Source: Glandiceps talaboti (taxonomy: Eukaryota; Hemichordata; Enteropneusta; Spengelidae). From it: a stretch of 64,000 nucleotides of DNA. The DNA lies in the NCBI RefSeq assembly GCF_964340395.1, contig NC_135568.1:10500276-10564275 (forward strand). The letters run 5' to 3'. The translations under genes were made by a program, and so were the position numbers. The notes under the pieces are model-generated. The model saw only the letters and a list, made by a program, of their open reading frames with translations, did no database searches and was not told the DNA's origin. Shown one piece after another: positions 27,201 through 36,387 of the stretch (the stretch's first letter is position 1; every line of letters starts with the position of its first letter).

Positions 27201-30200
27201 AAAATTTGCGACATGTACAACTTGTTTTATATTATAATACAGGGTGCTGATTTCCATCATTAAATACACAATCACTACTGAAATTCCACTTGGCACTTGC
27301 AAAAATTCTTAATTAATAATTCAAGTTCTATTTATCCTGAACTAATCATGAAGACAAAACCAATGAACACTGGACAAATGTTACTTCCTGATGTTATCCT
27401 ATTGATAAATACATACTGAATGACTTAATACCAGTATTAATCTCTTCCTAGAACACACAGCAAACAAATGTTTCATTTTTAGGACAAGGTGAACGTTTTA
27501 TTCAATTTACTATCAATTAATATGATTTCCAATCAAAGATCACACTTTCACTGCTGTATAATAATACATGCCCAATAATTATCCCAGAGCAAATTATGTG
27601 CAGCATCTGTACAGTTGTAGCCTCGAGTCAGATTTCATATTCATTTCATTTCATTGAAAATCAATACAAGAATAAGGACGTACGGAAATGTTCGTTTCTG
27701 TTCTGATATTAGCTTATGTAAAGTTGATACATGTATGTACTCAAAACTAAGTTATAATTCTACATTACAGATCTTTCTACTATTGATTTGTCAGGATTTT
27801 TAATAAGGGTGGTAAGAAGATCAAATCTACCCGAGTTCCCCCTGGCATTTTACAATGGTTACCATCAAAATTATGATACATGGTACGGAAAGCTACATGT
27901 AGGCAAATTTTACCAGCTTTTCACAACCCTGTTACTGTGGTTCCCAAACCTTATAAAAAAATTATTGTATTCTCATCTTGCACAGGACATTTTTTCATTC
28001 AGTGGTTTTGTTTCTTAATGGCACAAAAAGATTTGAAACTGAAGTAAATGGCATATGATCATACACACACACCTGTTCCACTTTTATCACTTGGAATCTG
28101 TCGATATGTACTAAATATATCGTTAAATTGAGGTAAAAATAGCTGTATTGATCATACTAATGATTATCCAACTGGCATAGAAATCAATCAGGTTTACACA
28201 GATTAGTATTACTTGGTGGCCAAAACATGGTTTGCAGACATAGGTTTTATATGGAGAGCCCTACTTTTGGGATGGGCCATGAGCTGTATTGTGGATATCC
28301 ACAAAACCCATATTGAGGTGTACATCGTGACCCATGGACTAATGAATGAGGTTTTATGAAACATAGCTACCATTTCAACCCGAATCCTGCCATGTCCACT
28401 GTCTTTTACATGGACTTGACCTGAAAAAGACTTTAATTAAGAGGTACAAAAGTATCTCTAATATAACATTTTTAAATATTGTGATCAGTGTGATGGTACA
28501 TGTAGCTCATGCTTTTACAAGTATACACCTCTGACCAGACAACATACACCTCAAGCTATGCGTATATCTGATCACCTAAGATTAATCGTTTACAAGAAAT
28601 GGTGATCCAAGTATAAAGAAACTTATGTAAAACATACCAACTAAAATATATAGCACACTTAAAGGTCCACTTCGGATTAGGATTAAAATATTGGTGTAGA
28701 ATACGCTTGTTTGGCAGGGCTATACAAGAGTTGGCTCGGAGCAAAAGAATGATCCCATGTAATCCCAGTACGATAATATTAATGTGATGACCTGGGAATG
28801 AAACCTACCCCTTTAAAACTTGGTACTAACACTATGATATAGAAGATTAGGATAAACTGCTCCTATTAGTAGCTTAACATTCATTCATTCCTTACACAAT
28901 TATTGTGACATGTGCAGGTAAAAAAATATGAACTACGACAAAGATAAAATTAGACCTTGAAAAAGCTGAGGAATACAAAACTAGTTGAAGATTCATATGG
29001 TTTTTGAACTCGTTTACAAGTAATAAAATTAGAACATGACCCCACAACTTCATATTGTCAATACTTGTTAATAAATATTATTCAGAATAAATAAGCAAGG
29101 TGGATCTCATGCTCATCAAAATATATTAACCCTCATGTATCATTTCAGTACCATCTATGGTAAATTTGAAACGGTATTGGAAATTTTGCTGGTAAGATAA
29201 AATTCAACAAATTTTTATACATTATATATATATTATGTATTTCTATTATGATATCAGTTGCCAACATCTATCTTTGGGTTTCTTGGACCTTCAGGATTGC
29301 TCTAGAGTTGGCACCACAATATCAATTGATTCGTCATGTGAATTTCCCTGACTCATTTGAAGAACGTGATCTCTGTGTTTGCTGTTGACATTTTGTAGCT
29401 ATATTTGTCTATGGAACGGAACAAAGCTTGCCTCCTCCTACATTCCTTTTTTACAGCACAATAATCATGTGGTCAACATCTACATGTATCTCTGGGTTTC
29501 TTGGATCTTTGGATTTTCAATGGATCATTTAGATTGGCAATACAATATCATGTAATCATTAGTCATGTGAATTTCCCTGATTGGTCTGAAGAACATGATC
29601 ACGGTGTTCGATGTTGACATTTTTTAACTATACATGTATTTGTCAATGGAATAAAACATTGTCTGCATTCCTCTTAATAGCACAGTAATCACTCACCAGA
29701 ATTAGTTCCATTCTACAAGGCCATGTTATTAACACAGAAAATTAAGTTAAATATTATACACATGACGTGTAAAATGATACTGGTACATAAAATGACAAAA
29801 TATGTTTGGAATACTGTTCTATTCTGATAGTGGAATAAACCCATATGGTGCTAATCCCATGTGTATAACACACAACTACTTTCAGTATGTTAATTTTTCA
29901 ATTTTTTTTTTTTGAATTAGCAGATACTCATTTTGTTTAGTCATGGTATGGCCCAGCGAATATTTCAACCCTATCACCTGATTTCTAAATGTTTTTTTTT
30001 TTTTTTATAGATAATTACATATTCATATTTTCATGAAGCTTCAGTTGCATATATTCTTTATGGCTTGCATACCATCATTTTTGTTAAATATGAAACAGGT
30101 ATTTGAAACAGATATTTATAGAGTATCAATATATCTGTTGAGACGTTTTTAGTCTAACCTTATGCCAGACTGTACACCAAACCTCATACCACCCAAGTTA

Positions 30201-33200
30201 CCAAATCCCCAGATCCATCCTCGTCCTGGAGGATTTAAACTAATTCCAACCCTCTGAGGATATTTTTGAGGTCCAAAATCTATTTAATTTCAATTAATCT
30301 AATTTGGAATATCAGCTTCTTCAGGTCAAGACCATTTAAATGACAATGGCTTTGGCAGAATTTGGGTTTAAATACTCAAGTTGCACACAAACCATCCAAT
30401 ACTCCCAAGTTATTCAGTATTATTAAATTCCATGGCTACTACAACCTTTACTGCCACAAAATTAACCTGTAAATAATATGTACACTATTCATACAATACC
30501 CACAATAACCATATATTAAAGTACTATCATTCAGCTGTGTTACTATGCATTTTTTTTATAAAACAAAACACTTTATAATTCAAACATGACAAAATTGAAT
30601 GCATCTGGCAAGCTGGCATGTTCAACTCTATCAGAGATGATCAATTATCACACAGGTTATCCAGTCAGAGGTCACACCTCCCTGTGTGCAGTATCTGAGA
30701 GACAATACCTGAAGATTACATACAACATCTCAAGGAATACTGTTTATACAATTTGACCAAATATTTCTACGATTAGAAAATATCATACAGAATATGCTAA
30801 TTTGAAAGAAATGGATTTTTGGTTCCTGCGTCGAAAAAAAAGCCATCCATTACATTTATTGCTGTAGTTCAAAAATATGATGGAGCATTCTGTGTTAATG
30901 TTATTCTACCATTTTACCCCAAAATTTTTACATTGTTGTGGGACTAGTCAAGTTTTACAGCTTTTGTCATATCATGGCATTTTTTCTAATCTGTTTGTAA
31001 GGAGGCATGTGATTTTAACCCTGCCTTATTTGGTATGAGTTGCATGCATATCTCTGCATATTATCATGTTATCAGTGACCAGCATCTCTAAGAGGACAGT
31101 GTCAACCTTTATATTTCAAATCATGTCTGCCTTGCCACATTTATTCCTCTCTTGCCATGACTTCATAGGATTACAAACATTAAATCCTACAGCTGCAAAT
31201 CAGTATGAATTACCACCCTGTGTCATCCTGGGTTGTTCTATGATATAAAAGACTTTCGTAAACAGGCCAGTCTCTGTCCAAATAAGCATGTGACACATCT
31301 AATAATCCTGTGGTCTACACACCTACCCTCAAGCATGAAAAAAACTGCTTATGTATAAATTGTAGAGCTTGGTAACAGAGCAGAAGACATGGACTAAAAG
31401 TGTGATTGCTCCATTACTATATTCAATCATTCTTTTTACAAGAAAAAACCTGGTAAATTGTGTACATAACTCAGCTTGATTCAGCTATTTTCCACCCTTT
31501 ATAATACCCTGGGTCAGTATGTACATGTCGGTAAGTTCTTCAATGAACCATATCACAAAGTTCAAACAATATGTGATTGTGATGGACTATGTACTTTGGT
31601 GTACTTAACATGGCTAGTAATGACTTTAATATTATCTGACATTAAAATCCCCTTGTACACTAGCTTGCTACAGAATTTCAACAATCTTTAAAATTCTGTG
31701 AAGATCTGTAAATGTTTCACTACTTGGAAGGTTTCCTATCAGTGAAATGAAGGACCCATGAAGGTGTGCAATGGGTGGGTCGAAGGAGAGATGGGTCAAA
31801 GGTCATGACATGTTGACTGCAAATCCCTGCTGTGATTAATTCATTCATTTAAAAATTCATGCATAATACTGTTCGATATGATCACATCCACAATTTTCCA
31901 TGTAGAACACAACTAAGAAAGCAGTGGACTGTGAAGTATTACTATGCAAAATGTGGAATTTATCAATAATACAGTAGTACTTCCAAACATGTGTGCGCTT
32001 GTAACCTTGAATTTTATATTGAAATTGCATCTTTTGAAAACACAAGATATTATTTTGTCTGGTTATTTATAATTAGATATAGCTGGTGATACGACCTGTA
32101 CGACAGTATGGATGTACCTGTATACAACCCTACATCGCAATCAAAGCTATTCTCGAGCAAGAATTTCGTGTAAATCATGAAAAATTTCTAGACACACCAA
32201 CACCCATGTTATTTGAATGTAAAGAAAATATCCCGACAACAGGAGGCATTTTGTCAGAGAATGTAAACTTTTCTTGAAAAATCCAACTGTGGTATGAAAC
32301 TAGATGACAATTTGTCAAAGTAACATTGCAAAGCCTTACCCATGCAGTAATACCAACAGCTGTATGTTCATCACAAGAAGAGAGCAAGTAAATATGTTCA
32401 TGCATGTGTGCATCGATTCACATATCCTACCACCAATGATGCAATGGATCATAGTCAACGAGAAATTTGAAAGTACAGGACAGGAAGAATGCTAGGCATG
32501 CCCTACAACAATTTAAATCCTAAATCACAAGAATTATTTGATAATCATTGCTGACATGGTGAACTTATCAGGACAATTTCTGGATTTACTGATTCTTCAG
32601 CAGCTATTCATGATCATAGTCAAATCACTCTCAAAGTAATAAAACCTGTTGATTTACCATCTTAAACATTATATGCCTTCTTTTATCCTTTGTGATTACA
32701 GCCAATCATGGCTTTAATTCTAATAAACAGGGCTTGGTTTCATTTTGTCTCACTATAAATAACACTGCCACACATAGAATTATGTAAAGAGCAAATAGGT
32801 TCAAATGTAGTGATTTACTAAAAAAAAATTCCAATTATAGTACAAAACTTTGGAAGTAACTTATGACTAGAGCAAACAATACAGGAGAAATGGTTTACTA
32901 TAAATTAAGGTAATAACCTGAGAGAATTAACACAGGTTCAAAGTTCATTTATTTTGAGGGTGTAAACCTGACTGCAAAACAGCATGGTCAATATTTGGTG
33001 TCATATGTCACCATGTTAAGGGCCAACAAACAATGTGATTAGTTGGGAACCAGGCAAACAGCAAATGGTGAATGCCAGCTACAATAGATTCACAATATAT
33101 GGACCCACATTTCATACATTATATGTCAACTATGATTTATAATTAGTACATCAATACGTTGCCATATGTAGACTAAAATAAGATATCCGCTGCATCCTGG

Positions 33201-33624
33201 TTGAATTTGTTGTGTGCATTAATATCGCACTGTGTTTTGATCTAAATGTGGGCGGATCCTGCTCAGATACCTTCCATAGGTGCGACTGTTAAATTTCTCA
33301 CATTTCGTTTCGGTGAAATTGTGGTGAAATACAAGAATTTTCTGACATTCTAGAGACGGTCGAGAATTGATAACGACTGGTGAAGTCGTTTTCATTTCAC
33401 GTTGACCTGTGCAGACTGTGAACACTTCCGGGGTAAGATCATTATGTTCACCGCCCACTTATGCGTTTAACTAGTTGCGCGTGTGTACGCCAGAAATAGT
33501 TTCCGAGCACATACTGAGGTTTTGATTAGTGTATAAATACATGTACAATTAACTTATTTTTTAGAAACCTTACCGGTTGGTTGAGTTGCAGCTCAGCCCC
33601 GCCGTTGCCCCGGTCGGAAGTCAT
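76..33624 (-). CDS. LARP4: La-related protein 4/4B (LARP4 family), 5' nine coding exons; C-terminus outside window
   Basis: Cytoplasmic RNA-binding protein of the LARP4 family, which binds poly(A) and poly(A)-binding protein and stabilises mRNAs. Coding exons, read 5' to 3': 33624-33574, 8828-8651, 5221-4972, 4361-4225, 3197-3094, 2488-2324, 1849-1595, 977-886 and 345-76. All have GT-AG sites and the phases join without a break (about 500 residues). Visible domains: a PAM2 motif LNPNAKAF at residues 25-32, a La motif at about 146-225 ([27 protein letters not shown]), and an RRM at about 228-302 ([40 protein letters not shown]). A Q/P/T-rich stretch follows, then an RG-containing segment (GYRGRR). 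The protein start MTSD matches vertebrate LARP4B. Vertebrates have two paralogues; this looks like the single pre-duplication form. The last third (FPPLPG and C-terminal region) lies beyond position 1. Splice sites were read by eye. Confidence 0.93.
886..977 (-). CDS. LARP4: LARP4 coding exon 8
   Basis: Acceptor gtttgcag, donor AACAG followed by gtacgt; phase 0 to 2. Encodes [20 protein letters not shown] and GRYNYQPKN, comparable to the FPNGSFVNGF region of vertebrate LARP4. Supported by splice sites and frame continuity more than by sequence similarity. Confidence 0.75.
1350..1394 (+). repeat. Dispersed repeat fragment, copy 1
   Basis: About 37 bases containing GGCGCCCTCACACAT match 47372-47414 with roughly 80% identity, starting AAGGT and ending in CACACATYGG. 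Too short to classify; probably the edge of a dispersed element family. Confidence 0.45.
1595..1849 (-). CDS. LARP4: LARP4 coding exon 7 (RRM end, Q/P-rich region)
   Basis: Acceptor ttgacag, donor CCCATG followed by gtaagt; 85 codons, phase 0. Encodes ARIKAKPLQ (end of RRM), a Thr/Pro run, [10 protein letters not shown] and [13 protein letters not shown]. The last corresponds to vertebrate PQSWSPNPTPYFE. Confidence 0.92.
2324..2488 (-). CDS. LARP4: LARP4 coding exon 6 (RRM core)
   Basis: Acceptor tttacag, donor ATCATG followed by gtaagt; 55 codons, phase 0 at both ends. Encodes EVKALFSG through FRGRPIM, including [13 protein letters not shown] and KYLREEV, the divergent RRM typical of LARP4. 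Confidence 0.95.
2489..3093 (-). other. LARP4 intron 5
   Basis: No repeat, hairpin or coding signal found beyond the splice sites. Confidence 0.5.
3094..3197 (-). CDS. LARP4: LARP4 coding exon 5 (La motif end, RRM start)
   Basis: Acceptor ttgacag, donor TTAGAG followed by gtgagt; phases 1 to 0. Encodes [16 protein letters not shown] and [16 protein letters not shown], matching human VQVDEKGEKVRP...CIVILREIPETTP. Too short to stand out as an open frame; found by splice-site reading. Confidence 0.92.
3592..3747. mobile_element. Non-autonomous hAT-like MITE, intact copy
   Basis: A 156-bp element in LARP4 intron 4. It has 13-bp terminal inverted repeats CAGTGTGCCCTCT / AGAGGGCACACTG and a perfect 8-bp target duplication GACTCATT at 3584-3591 and 3748-3755. 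The CAGTG-type termini and 8-bp duplication are hallmarks of the hAT superfamily. There is no transposase. Related copies lie at 10394-10552, 22175-22335 and, degraded, near 42.7 kb. Confidence 0.88.
4225..4361 (-). CDS. LARP4: LARP4 coding exon 4 (La motif core)
   Basis: Acceptor cttgcag, donor CAGAG followed by gtatgt; phases 2 to 1. Encodes [20 protein letters not shown] through LIVEVLR, the most conserved LARP4-type La motif segment and the basis for naming the gene. Confidence 0.95.
4734..4780. repeat. (TCAA)n microsatellite in LARP4 intron 3
   Basis: About 12 tetranucleotide units interrupted by two TCGA variants. Confidence 0.9.
4972..5221 (-). CDS. LARP4: LARP4 coding exon 3 (linker and start of La motif)
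   Basis: Acceptor aattacag, donor TCAAG followed by gtaggt; phases 1 to 2. Encodes an acidic/Ser/Thr linker and the first La-motif helix ([10 protein letters not shown]). The Arg codon of FSRENL is split by the intron. Confidence 0.93.
5679..5728. repeat. 25-bp tandem doublet
   Basis: Two adjacent copies of TATCTAGACTGTCACCAYTC plus TGACC, one mismatch. The preceding 70 bases (AGAGACTTGG...GTTGTGTCAG) resemble 48108-48175, so this may be part of a dispersed repeat. Confidence 0.6.
6390..6670 (-). repeat. Dispersed repeat, copy A (inverted partner at 37.4-37.8 kb)
   Basis: The reverse complement shares blocks with 37400-37790 in the same order relative to the element. The blocks are TTGTTTGGTTCYGGTTAC, ACCCCACCTAGTNTTTCA, and CAATCTGTAATGGCTGTACA followed by the AACACAGAGACCAT block. 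Probably an old interspersed transposable element of unknown class; it explains the open frame here. Confidence 0.65.
7136..7258. mobile_element. Foldback (inverted-repeat) element
   Basis: About 40-bp imperfect inverted arms (7136-7175 and 7219-7258; TTCTTSTACCACGRCCAA...GGTTTTTA) around a 43-bp centre that itself has GACAG...CTGTC arms. This is the layout of a small foldback MITE. No target duplication identified, so the superfamily is unknown. Confidence 0.6.
8651..8828 (-). CDS. LARP4: LARP4 coding exon 2 (PAM2 motif)
   Basis: Acceptor ttttcag, donor CAGG followed by gtaagt; enters in phase 0 and leaves in phase 1. Encodes the PABP-binding PAM2 motif LNPNAKAF, then a low-complexity T/S/P/Q linker. 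The motif has Phe where vertebrate LARP4/4B have Trp. Confidence 0.9.
9408..9640. repeat. 63-bp minisatellite, about 3.5 units
   Basis: Units begin at 9477, 9540 and 9603 with ATGAGAACCACAATATTGAT and contain the palindrome CTGATATCAG. A diverged half unit precedes them. The period is a multiple of three, so open frames run through on both strands; these are not genes. Confidence 0.85.
10394..10552. mobile_element. hAT-like MITE, second intact copy
   Basis: 159 bp, in the opposite orientation to the 3.6-kb copy. Termini CAGTGTGCCCTCT and CGAGGGCACACTG. A perfect 8-bp target duplication GTCTCACC lies at 10386-10393 and 10553-10560. Internal sequence shares CTATGTGGTGACTC and TTTTGACTCA with the other copies. 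Confidence 0.87.
10570..10902. repeat. Tandem duplication, unit about 165 bp
   Basis: 10570-10733 is repeated at 10734-10902 (TTTACATAATTTCAAACCTA through TTTCTGGGTTAAATCC). The copies are about 95% identical, differing mainly in an A/T tract, so the duplication is recent. A 98-codon open frame spans both copies and is not supported as a gene. Confidence 0.9.
12786..12945. repeat. T/TTG/TTTG-rich low-complexity tract
   Basis: Pyrimidine tract followed by (GTT)n, (TTTG)n and poly(T), ending in a G-rich run. Open frames on both strands here are low-complexity artefacts. Confidence 0.9.
13752..13830. repeat. Dispersed repeat fragment shared with 18.2 kb
   Basis: GATACCACACTTCCCATAAT and the following ATTCAAGATGG match 18176-18212 (about 85%). 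Probably two remnants of one interspersed element. Confidence 0.4.
14150..14292. repeat. Dispersed repeat, partner at 27.8-27.96 kb
   Basis: Shared order of short blocks with 27805-27955: GGTAAAATCTACC / AAATCTACC, GTTCCC..GGCATTTTA, CTGTTACT, TTCCAACCTTAT/TTCCCAAACCTTAT. Moderately diverged; class unknown. Confidence 0.4.
16858..17180. repeat. Compound (GTAT)n / (CA)n microsatellite with flanking direct repeats
   Basis: (GTAT)n at 16991-17072, then a CA/CG-rich tract to 17138. The array lies between degenerate copies of the phrase GAGGCCTTTTGCAATG at about 16914, 16973 and 17155, suggesting that a larger unit has been duplicated around the growing array. Confidence 0.85.
17577..17690. repeat. 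Dispersed repeat, partner at 57.85 kb
   Basis: CCCTGGTCATTCTATTTCA through GAAATACGAGTCAAAAC matches 57849-57955 at roughly 75%. Lies 50 bp from a foldback element and may belong to the same mobile unit. Confidence 0.6.
17722..17866. mobile_element. Foldback/MITE-like hairpin element
   Basis: Inverted arms of about 50 bp (CCAATATTTTTCTTC...GTGACCTAAG and complement) flank a 34-bp spacer at 17776-17809. Arms differ by a few substitutions and a 4-bp indel. No coding capacity. Confidence 0.75.
18176..18212. repeat. Dispersed repeat fragment, partner at 13.75 kb
   Basis: Contains TTTCCCATAATGCACCATTC; see the copy at 13752-13830. Confidence 0.4.
19341..19525. repeat. (TATG)n microsatellite pair in a duplicated 110-bp unit
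   Basis: Two (TATG)n arrays, 19345-19370 and 19411-19469. Each is followed by TGTCYGTCTGTAYACATGCA and GCGTCADCATTTRTGTTAGT, showing that array and flank were duplicated together. A (GT)n run closes the second unit. Confidence 0.88.
20690..21350. repeat. Degenerate tandem repeat, unit about 120-140 bp, about 5 copies
   Basis: Each unit carries CACCCCATGGTGCAAATG or a remnant, AATAATTTCCACAATAATTT, GTGTGTTGTCAT..TGACC, and a TTTTTTATATTTCTTGCAG-like pyrimidine tract. A 32-base T run (21229-21260) has expanded in the last unit. Confidence 0.75.
22175..22335. mobile_element. hAT-like MITE, degraded copy
   Basis: Same orientation and interior as the 3.6-kb copy (CCCTCTAATGATAGCCAAAT, CACATAGTAAGAGATAGGGG). 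The left terminus is mutated (TGATGCACCCTCT); the right is TGGGCACACTG. Flanks ACCACATG / ACCACAGG match at 7 of 8 positions, an aged target duplication. Confidence 0.8.
22590..22830. repeat. About 50-bp tandem repeat, 4-5 diverged units
   Basis: Units of CCTTGTTTGTCACTTCACTA followed by ATTTATAYTCCATTCACC, repeated from about 22655 with more diverged units at both ends. Confidence 0.8.
24590..24925. repeat. Old tandem duplication, unit about 165 bp
   Basis: 24600-24745 and 24775-24920 share CATAATTGTCTGATA/CATAATTCTGTGATA, AATAAATCTTG, GACATG, CAGTTCATRTCAG, and TCTAGGACACC in the same order. Considerably diverged. Confidence 0.65.
25860..26150. repeat. Interspersed element remnant with terminal hairpin
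   Basis: Contains GGCTAAAATCAAGGTGGGGA, a GACAGACGGA motif and a perfect 8-bp stem AGCCCCCA / TGGGGGCT (26112-26119, 26134-26141) with a 14-base loop. It resembles the 3' end of a non-autonomous element, but no partner copy is present to define its borders. Confidence 0.4.
27805..27960. repeat. Dispersed repeat, partner at 14.15 kb
   Basis: Shares ordered short blocks with 14150-14292. The 76-codon open frame over it is not supported. Confidence 0.4.
29250..29672. repeat. Tandem duplication, unit about 205 bp
   Basis: 29265-29455 and 29475-29672 share CTGGGTTTCTTGGA, CATGTGAATTTCCCTGA, GAAGAACRTGATC, TGTTGACATTTT and TTTGTCWATGGAA. About 75-80% identity, so an older event than the 10.6-kb duplication. 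Confidence 0.75.
33574..33624 (-). CDS. LARP4: LARP4 coding exon 1 (17 codons)
   Basis: ATG at 33624 opens [17 protein letters not shown] and ends at CCG followed by gtaagg, phase 0. It joins directly to VTPKTPT of exon 2. The MTSD start is the one known for vertebrate LARP4B. The base at -3 is C, so the initiation context is not strong. The flanking sequence is more GC-rich than the rest of the region, as expected near a promoter. Confidence 0.8.
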
Positions 33625-33635
33625 GGGCGGCAAGC

Positions 33636-33678
33636 TAGCTGTGTACACACGGTACTGCCCGACGACGCTACACAGCTA
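33636..33678 (-). promoter_or_regulatory. Hairpin just upstream of the LARP4 start codon
   Basis: Perfect 10-bp inverted repeat TAGCTGTGTA / TACACAGCTA with a 23-nt GC-rich loop, ending 11 nt before the ATG at 33624 on the minus strand. If transcribed it would form a 5'-leader stem-loop. The transcription start is unknown, so the role is inference. Confidence 0.35.
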
Positions 33679-36284
33679 ACTACGTCTGATAAATCCAAAA
33701 ACAGCCAGATATAACCTAAGTATTTAACAAAAGTTGGTACAAAACGATGAATGGAAGCAAAACCAACAATTCATGATTTCGTAATCCAAAAACATGGGTT
33801 ACAAAGCACATGGTTTATATCAGTGACCTCAAGCATTATCAACGAGCAATTTATGAATATGTCTCCATGTCACCACATTCGTTCCCGTATATGGCAACCA
33901 ACACACACCACTCGCAGCAGCTCTGGTTTACGTCTTATTACAAATACACCCAGTGTATTTCATAGTGATAGACTGATCAAATATATCAAGGTACCACATT
34001 TCTAAATATTTTTTTTTGTTTATACGCAATATTTCAACGTAATGCTGTCGTAATTTGCTTAGTACGTTTACTGCCGCAAACATTCGAAACACGACAGTGC
34101 AGTGTGTGAAGAAACCATGCAATACCTCCAATATGGGTGTACTATTTCGGACGATAATGTAGGAAACTCGTGAAGTCTGTGGAAATTGATAATGGCGAAA
34201 GGAAATGCTGCAATAATATGATACATTTACTCAAATTTAGCAGCAAACCGGACATTTTTGCTGACTTTGACTCGCTCAGCACGTGACATAATGGCGGATT
34301 TTCCCCAAAAACATGCATACAACATATAGCAATATTACTCACTTTGCTGGTTGACTGGGAACCGTACAATCCACCAAAGAACACGAAACCTCACAGATAT
34401 ATATTCCAATAAGTGATACACTACCTAAGGTAGTCCTACTGATAGAAAATCGCGAAGAAGGGTAAAATTTCACAACTAAAATGTGACAGATCCCTTCCTG
34501 GTTACCCCTGTCGGTGTGTATATTGGAAAGGTGACATGGTAATTAGCATGCTATCCGTCTCCTGTAGTCGTCCGCAAATAGAGAAATGTAGTTCTTAACT
34601 TCGAGGAGTTGTTTTTGCTTTATTCTGCCATAAATTCAATCTTTTTTTGATCTAATCATTTTATTTTTGAATATTAAAAATTACTGATACTGCCTCATAA
34701 CCATAGAGACAGTTTTCACGACCCAGTTGTGAGTCTATGGAGTAATGGGCCAGTCTTGTCGCATTGCGGCATGCACATATTCCGTGTTTCACAGTGCGAG
34801 AAACCCAGTGTACCCAGCCGGCTTATTAGCATAATGTGGTATCACTTGTAGATCGCGTCCCCGCTCGCCTCGTCTGTCTGTCTACGGGATGTCCCTGCAT
34901 TTATCATGTCTAGCATGTTTGTTTGTTTCACAGTCCGGTTGGCCTTTAAACACCGTGTTTGTGTTTGTCGCTATTGTTGGCGCCCGCATCAAGCCTGAAG
35001 CACAACTTGCACCCGCCACGAACGCATCCTCATGTTTTCATCTCTGATGTCGAGTGTATAATTTTATAAATTAAGCTTATAGGCCCAACAAAGTCCATAT
35101 TTAATTTACATAATTCATAATCACTGTTTTAAACTTTTCCAGCCTTCCAGCACGCTTAGACCGGGATCGTATTCATTTTACCTTGAACCATCATATTATT
35201 GACCGTAATCTTTCTTCTATCAGTCCTATTATCTCAAGGCTTAAAAGTTAAAGTTTACAGTTTGATCATGCACTCAGCCGGTTAGTTCTTCCTACCTCCA
35301 AGGTTTGATTAATTTTGTATCATTTCGCATGTGCAATTACTTTTTTTCTCTCGTAATATATTTATATTAGGCTAAACGTATAAGCTTGCAGATACATCAA
35401 GTTGAGTTCTGACGCGTCAGGCGTTCACTGAGTGTCACTCGGTCTGTTAAAAGCACAGACAAGTAAAGAAACTTATCTCTGGTAAAAGTCATAATGTCAC
35501 TAATCAAAAATTCAAAATGTAACTAGTTTTAAATGTATATGTATAAACCCGTTGCGATATATTCTCTCCCCTACCTCTACCAACAAATTGTTGACTGTTG
35601 TATTCACTTTGATGAACACTATGAACTCGTGTTCCTTATCCAAAAATAATGTTTTCGGAGTTTTTTGCTCGAAATGGAGACTTTTTACATGTAACGGATC
35701 ATGTTATTTAAACAGCCATGAAAGGTTTGCGCTGCATTCCAGCTACATGCGATTACTATGATTTTTTTTTGTGAGTAACAAACTTTTCATTTTTTTAAAC
35801 TTTTCATTTTTTTTGTGACTAACAGGCTGAGTGCATGATCCGAACTGTAACGAATGACGCATTATTTATCATTTAAACGATTTACGCCACCAAGTCTCTT
35901 ACTGTAAAAGAAGAAAAAAAATTACCAGAAGATGATTTGAAACTGGTCTCTAGGCATAGACGCATGGATAGGTCATCGATGCCACAAAATTTGTATTTTG
36001 TTGTACCTTCACTTCGGGTTTCACTGACGGTCTAAGAAAATTGTACTCTGAAGTTCATCGTTGAGGGCGTTTTCATGAACCAAGTGACAACGAGACAGGG
36101 GATAATTAAGAAGCAATTTCTTTACTTTGATTGCTTTTACTTACGTTATTTTACTTTACGGCCCTTAATTGGCGGGAAATCTACAACATCACCTCCTTAC
36201 GGAGTCATTACTAACTGTAGACCGAGGATAAATTTGGTTGAAATTACATCGAAATCACATATGCTCCCCGGGATCGAGTTGAGC

Positions 36285-36387
36285 CTGTATAAAGGGCCGT
36301 TGTGTTGTTTTAGGCCCACACTAGATGCAGTATTGGAAACTAACATTATTATTATTATTATTGTTATTATTATTATTATTATTATAA
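36285..36387 (+). mobile_element. Truncated SINE 3' end with (ATT)n tail
   Basis: TAAAGGGCCGTTGTG, a diverged middle, then AAACTAACATTATTATTATT match the end of the fuller SINE at 62.5 kb (TAAAGGGCCGTTGTG...AAACCAACATTATTATT). The tRNA-like head is missing. Confidence 0.6.

Larger units (their letters stand above)
8829..33573 (-). other. LARP4 intron 1 (24.7 kb)
   Basis: Runs from donor CCG/gtaagg at 33573 to acceptor tttcag at 8829. No exon with convincing similarity was found on either strand. It holds most of the repeats of the left half. Stretches of it not covered by a repeat entry (9.7-10.4, 10.9-12.8, 13.9-16.9, 19.6-20.6, 23-24.5, 25-25.8, 26.2-27.7, 30-33.5 kb) show only AT-rich sequence with scattered short open frames. 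An unannotated alternative exon cannot be excluded. Confidence 0.65.
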
